A program made the translations under genes and the position numbers. The notes beneath the pieces were generated by a model. The model was not told the origin of the DNA, made no database searches, and saw nothing but the letters and a program-made list of their open reading frames with translations. Shown piece after piece: positions 40,064 through 47,632 of a stretch of DNA of 64,000 nucleotides. This DNA is from an uncultured Paracoccaceae bacterium (GTDB lineage Bacteria; Pseudomonadota; Alphaproteobacteria; Rhodobacterales; Rhodobacteraceae), in NCBI GenBank assembly GCA_937983405.1, contig CALJZN010000029.1:1-64000 (forward strand). Reading direction: 5' to 3'. Position 1 is the first letter of the stretch, and each line of letters opens with the position of its first letter.

Positions 40064-40239
40064 GTCACACCCGCTACCCGCAGAATGATGTTCTTACAGT
40101 ACTACGGCAGCCACGTCCTGAATAGCGAGGGAGTGGTTTGCCGATGGAGATGCCACAGCGCCGCCGGGCTTCGCCCGCCGCGCGCTTGCCCGCCCCCCGC
40201 CCCTCGACTAAGCAGGGCGCGAAGCATCGGCGGGGCTCC

Positions 40240-41025
40240 ATGCGCATTCTCGTGACCAACGACGACGGCATCAACGCCCCCGGCCTGGCCGTGCTCGAGG
40301 CCATCGCGGCCGAGATCGCCGGGCCCGCGGGCGAGGTCTGGGTGGTGGCGCCTGCCTTCGAGCAGTCCGGCGTGGCGCACAAGATCAGCTACACCCACCC
40401 GATGATGATCGCCCGCCTCGCCCCGCGCCGCTATGCTGCCGAGGGCTCGCCGGCCGACTGCGTGCTGGCCGCGCTCTACGACGTGCTCGAGGGGGCGCGG
40501 CCCGACCTCGTGCTGTCGGGCGTCAACCGCGGCAACAACGCGGCCGAGAACGTGCTCTACTCGGGCACCGTGGGCGGCGCGATGGAGGCGGCGCTGCAGG
40601 GCCTGCCCGCGATCGCGCTGTCGCAATACCTCGGCCCCGGCACCGAGGATCTGGCCGACCCGTTCGAGGCCGCGCGCCGCCACGGCAGCGCCGTCGTGCG
40701 CAGCCTGCTCGAGCGCGCGCCCTGGGGGGGCGGCGACTACCGTCTGTTCTACAATGTCAACTTCCCGCCCTGCGGGGCCGCGGCGGTGCGCGGCGTCCGG
40801 GCGACTTCGCAGGGATACCGCCGCGACAGCTTCTTCGGGGTCGAGGCGCATATCTCGCCCTCGGGGCGCCGCTTCCTGTGGATCAAGGGCGGTCCCCAGC
40901 ACACGCCCACCGCGCCCGGCACCGATGCGGCCGAGAACCTCGCGGGCTACATCTCGGTCACCCCGATGCGCGCCGACCTGACCGCGTGGGACGCGCTCGA
41001 CGACCTGCGGGCGCGACTGGCATGA
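40240..41025 (+). CDS. surE: 5'/3'-nucleotidase SurE
   Basis: SurE (261 residues) is a metal-dependent phosphatase of nucleoside monophosphates linked to stationary-phase survival. Motifs: [15 protein letters not shown] with the DD metal ligands at the N-terminus, [22 protein letters not shown] and [25 protein letters not shown] near residue 90. The end overlaps the pcm ATG by four bases, starting the conserved surE-pcm-nlpD run. Confidence 0.96.
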   Translation: MRILVTNDDGINAPGLAVLEAIAAEIAGPAGEVWVVAPAFEQSGVAHKISYTHPMMIARLAPRRYAAEGSPADCVLAALYDVLEGARPDLVLSGVNRGNNAAENVLYSGTVGGAMEAALQGLPAIALSQYLGPGTEDLADPFEAARRHGSAVVRSLLERAPWGGGDYRLFYNVNFPPCGAAAVRGVRATSQGYRRDSFFGVEAHISPSGRRFLWIKGGPQHTPTAPGTDAAENLAGYISVTPMRADLTAWDALDDLRARLA

Positions 41026-41675
41026 GCCAAGGGCGCGACGACGCCGAACGGCAGATGCGCTTCATCTACGCGCTGCGTTCGCACGGCGTCACCGACCCGC
41101 GGGTGCTGGCGGCGATGGAGCGGATCGACCGCGGCGCCTTCGTCCGCGGCGTCTTCGCCGCCCGCGCCTACGAGGATGTGCCGCTGCCCATCGCCTGCGG
41201 CCAGACGATCAGCCAGCCCTCGGTGGTGGGGCTGATGACCCAGGCCCTCGCGGTCAGCCCGCGCGACAAGGTGCTCGAGGTCGGCACCGGCTCGGGCTAT
41301 CAGGCGGCGATCCTGTCGCAGCTCGCCCGGCGGGTCTACACGGTGGACCGCCACCGCCGTCTGGTGCGCGAGGCCAACGAGGTGTTCGCGGCCCTCGGGC
41401 TGACCAACATCACCGCCTTCACCGCCGACGGCAGTTTCGGCGCGCCCGAACAGGCGCCCTTCGACCGCATCCTCGTGACCGCCGCGGCCGAGGATCCGCC
41501 CGGCCCGCTCTTGGCGCAGCTGCGCGTCGGGGGTATCATGGTGCTGCCCGTGGGGCAGTCGGATACCGTCCAGGTTCTCATCAAGGTGACCCGCGGCGAA
41601 ACGGGTTTCGATTATGAGGAGCTGCGCAGCGTCCGTTTCGTTCCCCTCGTCGAGGGAATCGCGCAGGACGACTGA
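41022..41675 (+). CDS. pcm: Protein-L-isoaspartate O-methyltransferase
   Basis: Pcm (217 residues) methylates isoaspartyl residues so that damaged proteins can be repaired. The SAM-binding motif I is [15 protein letters not shown] near residue 80; [16 protein letters not shown] precedes it, and [14 protein letters not shown] and GGIMVLPVG follow. It is coupled to surE by ATGA. Confidence 0.95.
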   Translation: MSQGRDDAERQMRFIYALRSHGVTDPRVLAAMERIDRGAFVRGVFAARAYEDVPLPIACGQTISQPSVVGLMTQALAVSPRDKVLEVGTGSGYQAAILSQLARRVYTVDRHRRLVREANEVFAALGLTNITAFTADGSFGAPEQAPFDRILVTAAAEDPPGPLLAQLRVGGIMVLPVGQSDTVQVLIKVTRGETGFDYEELRSVRFVPLVEGIAQDD

Positions 41676-41740
41676 CGCTGCCCGGGACAGGGCAGGTCCT
41701 GAGATCACGGACCGCGACAAGGGTGACGAGGAGCCGAGCC

Positions 41741-43036
41741 ATGACCCCAGCGCCGTTGCGCCCCGCCTGCCGTCCGGCACCGGGCGGGCCCGTGGCCCGC
41801 CGGGCCGCGACCGCCCGAACCGGGCTTGCACTCTGTGCCACCCTGGCGCTGCTCGGCGGCTGCGGCGACATCCGCGACTGGGATCTGCGCCCGGGATCGG
41901 GCTTTTCCACGGCCGAGGCGGCGCGCCAGGCGACGCAGGCCCGCCCCGCGCCGGATGCCCGGGGCATCATCTCCTACCCCTCGTATCAGGTCGCGGTGGC
42001 CCGCCGCGGCGACAGCGTGCGCAGCCTGGCCGAGCGCATCGGCCTGCCGGCGGCCGAGCTGGCGCGCTTCAACGCGCTCGAGCCCGACATGCCCCTCAAC
42101 GAGGGGCAGCTGCTCGTGCTGCCCCGCCGGGTGAGCGAACCGGCGGGGGCGGCCGGGCCGGGACGCCCCGACATAGCCGGCATCGCAAGCGAGGCAATCG
42201 ACCGTGCCCCGGCCGCGCCCGCGGCGCCTGCGGCGCCGACCGCCGGCGCAGGCGCAGCCGCGGCAGAGCCGCCCTTCCAGGTGGTGCCGGCTCCGCCGCC
42301 GGGAGCGCGGCCGGCGGCGGCCGATGCCGCGCCAGCACCGGGCCTGCCCGGGGGCGCCGAGCCCGTCCGCCACCGGGTCCAGCGGGGCGAGAGCGCCTAC
42401 ACCATCGCGCGGCGCTACAATGTGACGGTGCGGGCGCTGGCCGAGTGGAACGGCCTCGGCCCGGATTTCGCCGTGCGCGAGGGGCAGACGCTCATCATTC
42501 CCGTGGCGGACCCGAGCCGAAGAGCCGCAGCGCCCGCCCCCGCGACCTCACCGCCAGGCCAGGGCTCGCCCACGCCGGTGCCGCCCTCGGCGGCCCAGCC
42601 CCTGCCCCCGGCAAACCCGCCGCCGGCCGCCACCCCGCCCGCGACGCCGCCCTCGCCCAACCTCGGCGAGCAGCGCAGCGGCCCCCCCTCGCGGCTGGCG
42701 ATGCCGGCCGAGGGCCGCATCATCCGCGGCTTCCAGCGCGGGCGCAACGACGGCATCGACATCGCCGCCCCGGCCGGCGCGCCCGTCAGGGCCGCCGCCG
42801 ACGGCACGGTTGCCGCGATCACGCGCGACACCGACCAGGTCACGATCCTCGTGCTGCGGCACGAGGGCAATCTGCTGACCGTCTATGCCAACATCGACGG
42901 CGTGACGGTGGAGCGCGGCGCGACGGTCCGCCGCGGCCAGACCATCGCCCGGGTGCGCGCGGCCGACCCGGCCTTCCTGCATTTCGAGGTGCGCGAAGGG
43001 TTCGAGGCCGTCGATCCGGTGACCTTCCTGCAGTGA
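41741..43036 (+). CDS. NlpD-like lipoprotein with two LysM domains and a LytM (M23) domain
   Basis: The 431-residue protein has a long signal with lipobox-like LLGGC, giving an acylated Cys near residue 41. Two LysM domains follow (about residues 85-130 and 213-257: VRRGDSVRSLAERIG-type and VQRGESAYTIARRYN-type), which bind peptidoglycan, then a Pro/Ala-rich linker. The C-terminal M23 domain (about residues 320-431) lacks the first metal His (GRNDGIDIAAP) and the first His of HxH (FLHFEVR), so it is probably inactive as a peptidase. That fits the NlpD/EnvC class of amidase activators. The surE-pcm-nlpD order supports this. The ATG at 41741 is chosen over an in-frame GTG six codons upstream. 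Confidence 0.88.
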   Translation: MTPAPLRPACRPAPGGPVARRAATARTGLALCATLALLGGCGDIRDWDLRPGSGFSTAEAARQATQARPAPDARGIISYPSYQVAVARRGDSVRSLAERIGLPAAELARFNALEPDMPLNEGQLLVLPRRVSEPAGAAGPGRPDIAGIASEAIDRAPAAPAAPAAPTAGAGAAAAEPPFQVVPAPPPGARPAAADAAPAPGLPGGAEPVRHRVQRGESAYTIARRYNVTVRALAEWNGLGPDFAVREGQTLIIPVADPSRRAAAPAPATSPPGQGSPTPVPPSAAQPLPPANPPPAATPPATPPSPNLGEQRSGPPSRLAMPAEGRIIRGFQRGRNDGIDIAAPAGAPVRAAADGTVAAITRDTDQVTILVLRHEGNLLTVYANIDGVTVERGATVRRGQTIARVRAADPAFLHFEVREGFEAVDPVTFLQ

Positions 43037-43043
43037 CGCCGCC

Positions 43044-43078
43044 ACGCCCAAAATCCTTCGCCGAAGGATTTTGGGCGT
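43044..43078. repeat. REP-like palindrome, copy 1
   Basis: A perfect inverted repeat with 17-base arms: ACGCCCAAAATCCTTCG (43044-43060), one centre base, and its exact complement (43062-43078). It lies eight bases after the nlpD-like stop. There is no T tract after it, so it is not a standard intrinsic terminator. Confidence 0.9.
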
Positions 43079-43092
43079 CATCCCGCCCCTTC

Positions 43093-43123
43093 GGCCAAAA
43101 TCCTTCGTCGAAGGATTTTGGCC
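43093..43123. repeat. REP-like palindrome, copy 2
   Basis: A perfect inverted repeat with 15-base arms: GGCCAAAATCCTTCG (43093-43107), one T, and its complement (43109-43123). It shares the core CCAAAATCCTTCG with copy 1 but differs outside it. The two copies are 14 bases apart, between the nlpD-like gene and the convergent DUF815 gene. Confidence 0.9.
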
Positions 43124-43141
43124 CCCACCGACGGCGCAGCC

Positions 43142-43981
43142 TCAGATCGCCACCCCGTGGCGCCCGGCGAGATCGGTGAAGAACTGCCAGGCTACGCGCC
43201 CCGACCGCCCGCCCCGCGTCGCCTGCCATTCGATCGCCTCGGCGCGCAACATCGCGGGGTCGAGTGCGAGTCCATGTGCGGCGCAGTAGCCCTGCACCAT
43301 CGCCAGATATTCGTCCTGACTGCAGGGATGGAAGCCGAGCCAGAGGCCGAAGCGGTCCGAAAGCGACACCCTCTCCTCGACCGCCTCCGACGGCGCGATG
43401 GCGGTCGAGCGCTCGTTCTCGATCATGTCGCGCGGCATCAGATGGCGACGGTTCGAGGTGGCATAGAACACCACGTTGTCGGGGCGTCCCTCGAGTCCGC
43501 CATCCAGCACCGCCTTGAGCGACTTGTAATGCGTGTCGTCCTGCGAAAAGGACAGGTCGTCGCAGAACAGCACGAAGCGGTGGTGCGCCCGGCGCAGATG
43601 GGCCAGCAGGCGGCCGATCGCGGGCAAGTCCTCGCGCTGTACCTCGACCAGCTTCAGCGCCAGACCCTGCGCCAGCACCTCGGCATGCACAGCCTTGACC
43701 AGCGCTGACTTGCCCATGCCGCGCGCGCCCCAGAGCAGCGCGTTGTTGGCGGGCAGGCCGCGGGCAAAGCGCAGGGTGTTGGCCAGAAGCGTGTCGCGCG
43801 CGCGGTCGATGCCCACAAGGAGGGACAGGTCGACGCGATTGACGGCCGCGACCGGGTCCAGCCGGTCGGGGGCGACATGCCAGACGAAGGCGTCGGCCGC
43901 CGCGAAGTCCGGCGCGACAAGGGGCGGCGGGTTCCGGCGCTCGAGCGCCTCCGCGATGCGTCGCAGCAGCTCTTCCGTCAT
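43142..43981 (-). CDS. DUF815 family AAA+ ATP-binding protein
   Basis: This 279-residue protein is a DUF815-type P-loop ATPase of unknown cellular role. Walker A is GARGMGKSALVKAV near residue 87, Walker B is FVLFCDDLSF near residue 136, and a sensor-like NVVFYATSNRRHL with SDRFGLWLGFHPCSQDEYL near residue 210 completes the AAA+ core. An N-terminal LVGIDRARDTLLANTLRF segment precedes the P-loop. It is alone on its strand, so its partner cannot be guessed. Confidence 0.88.
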   Translation of the reverse strand: MTEELLRRIAEALERRNPPPLVAPDFAAADAFVWHVAPDRLDPVAAVNRVDLSLLVGIDRARDTLLANTLRFARGLPANNALLWGARGMGKSALVKAVHAEVLAQGLALKLVEVQREDLPAIGRLLAHLRRAHHRFVLFCDDLSFSQDDTHYKSLKAVLDGGLEGRPDNVVFYATSNRRHLMPRDMIENERSTAIAPSEAVEERVSLSDRFGLWLGFHPCSQDEYLAMVQGYCAAHGLALDPAMLRAEAIEWQATRGGRSGRVAWQFFTDLAGRHGVAI

Positions 43982-44165
43982 GCCCGCGCCCTGCCCCGCG
44001 CCGACTGCCGCCCTCGCATGCGCGCCTCCGTCCTGCGGTTTTCGACCCTCGCCATCCTACAGCCTTCCCGCGCGGCCGCCAGACCCCGGCCGCGCTGCCG
44101 CCGCGCCGCGGGACACGGAGGTTTTACCTGTTGACTGCCGCGACCCGAAGCCTTAGCGTCCGAAG

Positions 44166-44235
44166 TCAGTAAAGACGTCGGCCGGTCCGACAGGGAGAAA
44201 AAACGACGAAAAGGGCCTCCACGAGGCCCTTTTTG
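44166..44235 (+). ncRNA. Candidate small RNA of about 70 nt
   Basis: A promoter-like pair TTGACT (44131-44136) and TAGCGT (44154-44159, 17-base spacer) would start RNA near 44166. The RNA would then contain the hairpin GTCGG-CCGGT-CCGAC, an unpaired A-rich stretch (GGGAGAAAAAACGACG) and a terminator. No open frame of note fits inside. The layout of hairpin, A-rich single strand and Rho-independent terminator is that of many bacterial trans-acting sRNAs. The boundaries are estimates. Confidence 0.5.
44209..44234 (+). terminator. Intrinsic terminator
   Basis: Arms AAAAGGGCCTC (44209-44219) and GAGGCCCTTTT (44223-44233) pair perfectly over 11 bases around a CAC loop and end in five T. It is the clearest intrinsic terminator noticed in the window. 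There is no plus-strand protein gene closer than the nlpD-like gene, 1.2 kb upstream, so it most likely ends a separate short transcript. The reverse strand also has an A/T-flanked stem and could stop RNA coming from the right. Confidence 0.85.
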
Positions 44236-44342
44236 CTTGGATCATCGCCGCGGCAGGGGCCCCGGGGTAGCCGCAGTTGGGGCCTGACACCGCCCCCCCG
44301 GCGTGCTAGAGCAAGCGCCGATGCAGCCTTCGGGGACCACCG

Positions 44343-44930
44343 ATGAAATCACAGACCGACAGTTTCCCGGCCCTTCTTGCGTTCGTCCTCGGCCTTGGCG
44401 CCGCGACGCCGCTCATGGCCCAGGGAGAGGCCGTGCCGCCGGTGGCTGACCTGTCGCTCGGCGAGGAAGTCTCCGACAACGGCACCTACCTCGCCTCCAC
44501 CCATGGTGCATGGCAACTGATCTGCCAGCGCGCCCGGGAGGGCACCGATCCCTGCCTGTTGCAGCAGATGCTGCGCGATGCCGAGGGCAACCCCGTCGCC
44601 GAGTTCAATCTGTTCGCCCTCCCGCCCGGGCGCGAGGTGGCGGCCGGGGCCAACATCGTGACCCCGCTGCTGACGCTCCTGACCCAGCAGGTCACGATCC
44701 GCGTCGACGCCGGCACCGCCAAGCGCTATCCCTTCACCTGGTGCGAACCGGTCGGCTGTGTCGCGCGGATCGGGCTGACGGCCGCCGAGGTCGCCGCCTA
44801 CAAGCGCGGGCGCACGGCCACGATCACCATCGTTCCGCTGGCCGCGCCCGACCAGCCGGTGAACCTGACCCTCTCGCTGACCGGGTTCACCGCGGGCTAC
44901 GACGCGGCGGTGGCGGCGCTGGGGCGGTAG
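44343..44930 (+). CDS. Invasion-associated locus B (IalB) family protein
   Basis: The 195-residue protein has an N-terminal signal peptide (cleavage likely after PLMAQG, near residue 26) and the IalB core: HGAWQLICQRAREGTDPCLLQQML near residue 55, then VTPLLTLLTQQVTIRVD and FTWCEPVGCVARIGL with a conserved Cys pair. The four Cys probably form two disulfides in the periplasm. The name comes from a Bartonella erythrocyte-invasion factor, but the family is widespread in free-living alphaproteobacteria, where its role is unclear. Its stop codon lies in a small inverted repeat shared with the convergent ketosynthase gene. Confidence 0.88.
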   Translation: MKSQTDSFPALLAFVLGLGAATPLMAQGEAVPPVADLSLGEEVSDNGTYLASTHGAWQLICQRAREGTDPCLLQQMLRDAEGNPVAEFNLFALPPGREVAAGANIVTPLLTLLTQQVTIRVDAGTAKRYPFTWCEPVGCVARIGLTAAEVAAYKRGRTATITIVPLAAPDQPVNLTLSLTGFTAGYDAAVAALGR

Positions 44931-44947
44931 CGCCGCCACCGGCGCTA
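44928..44947. repeat. Inverted repeat joining two convergent stop codons
   Basis: TAGCGCC (44928-44934) and GGCGCTA (44941-44947) form a seven-base perfect stem around a six-base loop. The left TAG is the IalB-family stop and the right CTA is the ketosynthase stop. No T tract follows on either side, so terminator strength is doubtful. Confidence 0.6.
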
Positions 44948-46156
44948 GACGCGGCGCAGCGCGATCACCGCGTTGAAGCCGCCGAAGGCGAAGGCGTTGG
45001 AGAGAACGACGTCCACCTTCGCCTCGCGCGCCACGTTCGGCACCACGTCGAGCGCGCATTCGGGGTCGGGCTCTTCGTAGCCGATGGTGGGGGCGATCAC
45101 CCCCTCCTGCAGCGCCATCAGGCAGGCCAGCAGCTCGACCGCGCCCGTCCCGCCGATCAGATGCCCGTGCATCGACTTGGTGGACGAGATCATCAGCCGG
45201 TCGGCGTGGTGGCCGAAGACATCCGCCACCGCCGCACATTCGGTCTTGTCGTTGGCGGCCGTTCCGGTGCCGTGGGCGTTGATGTAGCCCACCGCCTCGG
45301 GCGGGATGCGCGCATCCCTCAGCGCGCCGGCCATCGCCCGGGACGCGCCGGCCTTGTTCGGCATCACGATGTCGGCGGCGTCCGAGCTCATCGCGAAGCC
45401 GATCACCTCGGCCAGCATGACGGCGCCGCGGGCGCGGGCGTGCTCGTACTCCTCGAACACGAAGACGCCGGCGCCTTCGCCCTGGACCATGCCGTTGCGG
45501 TTGGCCGAAAACGGGCGGCAGGCATCCCGCGACATCACGCGCAGCCCTTCCCAGGCCTTCACGCCGCCGAAGCACAGCATCGATTCCGACCCACCGGTGA
45601 CCATGACCGTCGCCATGCCCGACCGGATCATGTTGAAGGCCAGCCCCATCGCATGATTCGACGACGCGCAGGCGGTGGCCACCGTGAACGACGGGCCGCG
45701 CAGCCCGTATTCGATCGAGACATGGCTGGCGGCGGCGTTGTTCATCAGCTTGGGCACGACGAAGGGATGGACGCGGTTCTTCCCCTCCTCGTAGACGCTG
45801 CGATAGTTCTCGTCCCAGGTGTTGACGCCGCCGCCTGCGGTGCCCAGCACCACCCCGGCCTCGAGGCCGAGGTGATCGGCCTCGAAGGTCAGCCCCGACT
45901 GCGCGATGGCCTCGCGCGCGGCGAGCAGCGTGAACTGGGTGAAGCGGTCGTAGAGCGCGATCTGCTGGCGGTTGAACTGCGTCTCGGGGTTCCAGCCGTG
46001 CACCTGCCCGCCGATACGCACCGACAGCCGCTCCATGTCGCGGATGTCGAGCTCGGTGATCCCGCAGCGGCCCTCGCGGAAGGCGGCGTAGGTGCCGGGC
46101 ACGTCGTGGGCGAGCGCGTTGATCGTGCCCGCGCCGGTGATGACGACGCGCCTCAT
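44945..46156 (-). CDS. Beta-ketoacyl-ACP synthase (FabF/NodE type)
   Basis: This 403-residue condensing enzyme elongates an acyl chain on ACP by two carbons. The active site is complete: Cys in TACASSNHAMG near residue 170, His in NAHGTGTAANDKTE near residue 310, and His in SMHGHLIGGTGAVE near residue 346. Its N-terminus MRRVVITGAGTINAL is typical. It is coupled by ATGA to an upstream dedicated ACP gene and follows lpxD. It is not the primary FabF of the acpP-fabF locus, judging by context. A role in a special acyl chain for lipid A or another envelope lipid is inferred. Confidence 0.88.
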   Translation of the reverse strand: MRRVVITGAGTINALAHDVPGTYAAFREGRCGITELDIRDMERLSVRIGGQVHGWNPETQFNRQQIALYDRFTQFTLLAAREAIAQSGLTFEADHLGLEAGVVLGTAGGGVNTWDENYRSVYEEGKNRVHPFVVPKLMNNAAASHVSIEYGLRGPSFTVATACASSNHAMGLAFNMIRSGMATVMVTGGSESMLCFGGVKAWEGLRVMSRDACRPFSANRNGMVQGEGAGVFVFEEYEHARARGAVMLAEVIGFAMSSDAADIVMPNKAGASRAMAGALRDARIPPEAVGYINAHGTGTAANDKTECAAVADVFGHHADRLMISSTKSMHGHLIGGTGAVELLACLMALQEGVIAPTIGYEEPDPECALDVVPNVAREAKVDVVLSNAFAFGGFNAVIALRRV

Positions 46157-46419
46157 GCCTTCTGTTCGGCCACGAGTTTCTCGACCGCGGCGATGATCGC
46201 GGCGACCGAGGAGATGTCGAAGTTGCTCTGGGCGGGCTCGTTGGCGTTGAAGGGCACGGTGATGTCGAAGGCCTCCTCGATCGCAAAGATCGATTCGACC
46301 AGCCCGAGGCTGTCGATCCCGAGCTCTGCCAGCGTCGCCTCGGGCCGCACGTCGGCCACGTCGAGCACCGCCTGCTCGGCAATGATCGCAATCACCTTGT
46401 CGCGCACGCTCTCCGCCAT
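46153..46419 (-). CDS. Acyl carrier protein homologue
   Basis: The 88-residue protein has the ACP four-helix pattern and the phosphopantetheine attachment Ser in LGIDSLGLVESIFAIEE near residue 39. It is longer than AcpP, with an insertion-like FNANEPAQSNFDISS before the last helix, so it is a specialised ACP. It starts 39 bases after lpxD and overlaps the ketosynthase start, which makes the ketosynthase its likely partner. Confidence 0.88.
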   Translation of the reverse strand: MAESVRDKVIAIIAEQAVLDVADVRPEATLAELGIDSLGLVESIFAIEEAFDITVPFNANEPAQSNFDISSVAAIIAAVEKLVAEQKA

Positions 46420-46458
46420 CGTCTTCGCCCCGTCCTCGACCCGTCCGGCCCCGCAGCT

Positions 46459-47583
46459 TTAGTCGCTGTCCGGATCGTTGGGAACCGCTTTCTTGCCCGC
46501 GGCCAGCCGCTCCATCAGCCGCGGCAGCCGCCGCACCGCCTTGTTGATGGCGATCTGCGTCTCCATCTTCACCGCCGGATCGCCCAGAATCACCCGGCCC
46601 GCCGGCACGTTGGTGCGGATGCGCGTGCCGCCGCCGGCGACGACATCGCTGCCGATGAAGATGTTGTCCGACACGCCGACCTTGCCCGCCAGCACCACCC
46701 GGTCGCCCACCCGGACCGAGCCCGAGACCCCGACCTGGGCACAGAACAGGCAGTCGCGGCCGATGGTGCAGTTGTGCCCGATCTGCACCTGGTTGTCGAT
46801 CTTGGTGCCCGACCCGACCGTGGTGTCGCGGATCGTGCCGCGGTCGATGGCCGATAGGGCGCCGATCTCGACATCGTCGCCGATCGTCACGCTGCCCAGG
46901 GAATGGATGCGGGCCCAGGCCTGGGGCTTGGCGGCGGCCTCGCCGCCCGCGGCAGGGCCCCGGCCGCCGACCGCGGCCCGCGCCGTCTCGACCGCCGAGG
47001 GCTCGGGGGTCACGAACGAGAAACCGTCGGCGCCGACCACGGCATTGGGCTGGGCGATGAAGCGCGCGCCGATGCGCACCCGCGCGCCGATGCGCACGCC
47101 CGCATGCAGAAGGGCATCGGCCCCGATCTCGGCCCCCTCGCCCACCGAGACATGGGACGCGATGCGTGCCCCGGGGCCGATCCGCGCCTTGGCCCCGATC
47201 ACGGCAAAGGGGCCGATGGCGGCGCCGTCGCCGATCTCGGCCGAAGGGTCGATCGCGGCCAGCGGATGCCGTCCGGGGGCAATGGCCGGCCCGGGGTCGA
47301 GCGCGCGGGTCAGGGCCGCCATGGCAAAGCGCGGGCGCGCGACCAGGATCGCCCCGCGCAGCCCGAAGGTCTGCCAGTCGGCCCCCTCCCACAGAAGCGC
47401 CGCCTGCGCCCCGCCGCGCGCCAGCCCCGGCGCATATTTGGGGTCGAGCGCCAGGGCAAGCTGGTCGGCCGCGGCCGCGGCCGGTTCGGCGGCCCCGCGG
47501 ATCAGCAGCGCCCCGTCGCCCTCGACCCGCGCGCCCAGAAGGGCGCCGATCTGGTCAAGCCTGTAGCCCGCCGTCGCCGTCAT
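46459..47583 (-). CDS. lpxD: UDP-3-O-(3-hydroxyacyl)glucosamine N-acyltransferase (LpxD)
   Basis: LpxD (374 residues) adds the amide-linked acyl chain to UDP-acyl-glucosamine in lipid A synthesis, using an acyl-ACP donor. An N-terminal uridine-binding domain ([16 protein letters not shown]) is followed by left-handed beta-helix hexapeptides, and the catalytic His lies in [14 protein letters not shown] near residue 270. There is a Gly/Ala-rich insertion near residue 200. The bamA-fabZ-lpxA partners usual for lpxD are absent; instead it sits between an L,D-transpeptidase and an ACP-ketosynthase pair, so it could be a second copy. That cannot be settled from this window. Confidence 0.92.
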   Translation of the reverse strand: MTATAGYRLDQIGALLGARVEGDGALLIRGAAEPAAAAADQLALALDPKYAPGLARGGAQAALLWEGADWQTFGLRGAILVARPRFAMAALTRALDPGPAIAPGRHPLAAIDPSAEIGDGAAIGPFAVIGAKARIGPGARIASHVSVGEGAEIGADALLHAGVRIGARVRIGARFIAQPNAVVGADGFSFVTPEPSAVETARAAVGGRGPAAGGEAAAKPQAWARIHSLGSVTIGDDVEIGALSAIDRGTIRDTTVGSGTKIDNQVQIGHNCTIGRDCLFCAQVGVSGSVRVGDRVVLAGKVGVSDNIFIGSDVVAGGGTRIRTNVPAGRVILGDPAVKMETQIAINKAVRRLPRLMERLAAGKKAVPNDPDSD

Positions 47584-47632
47584 CCTGCCCCCGTCGCCCG
47601 CGCCCGCGCCTCTGCCGCGCCCTGCCGGGGAC

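Larger units (their letters stand above)
43982..44342. other. 361-base gap without a protein gene
   Basis: The left part (43982-44120) is the upstream region of the minus-strand DUF815 gene and shows no clear signal. The right part (44131-44235) holds a promoter-like pair, a short hairpin, an A-rich stretch and a strong intrinsic terminator, described separately as a candidate small RNA. From 44236 to 44342 is the leader of the IalB-family gene, with no further structure noticed. Confidence 0.6.

Noticed and set aside
44928-44947. Bidirectional terminator between the IalB-family and ketosynthase genes
   Set aside because: The stem is only seven pairs and lacks T tracts on either side, so it was recorded only as an inverted repeat.
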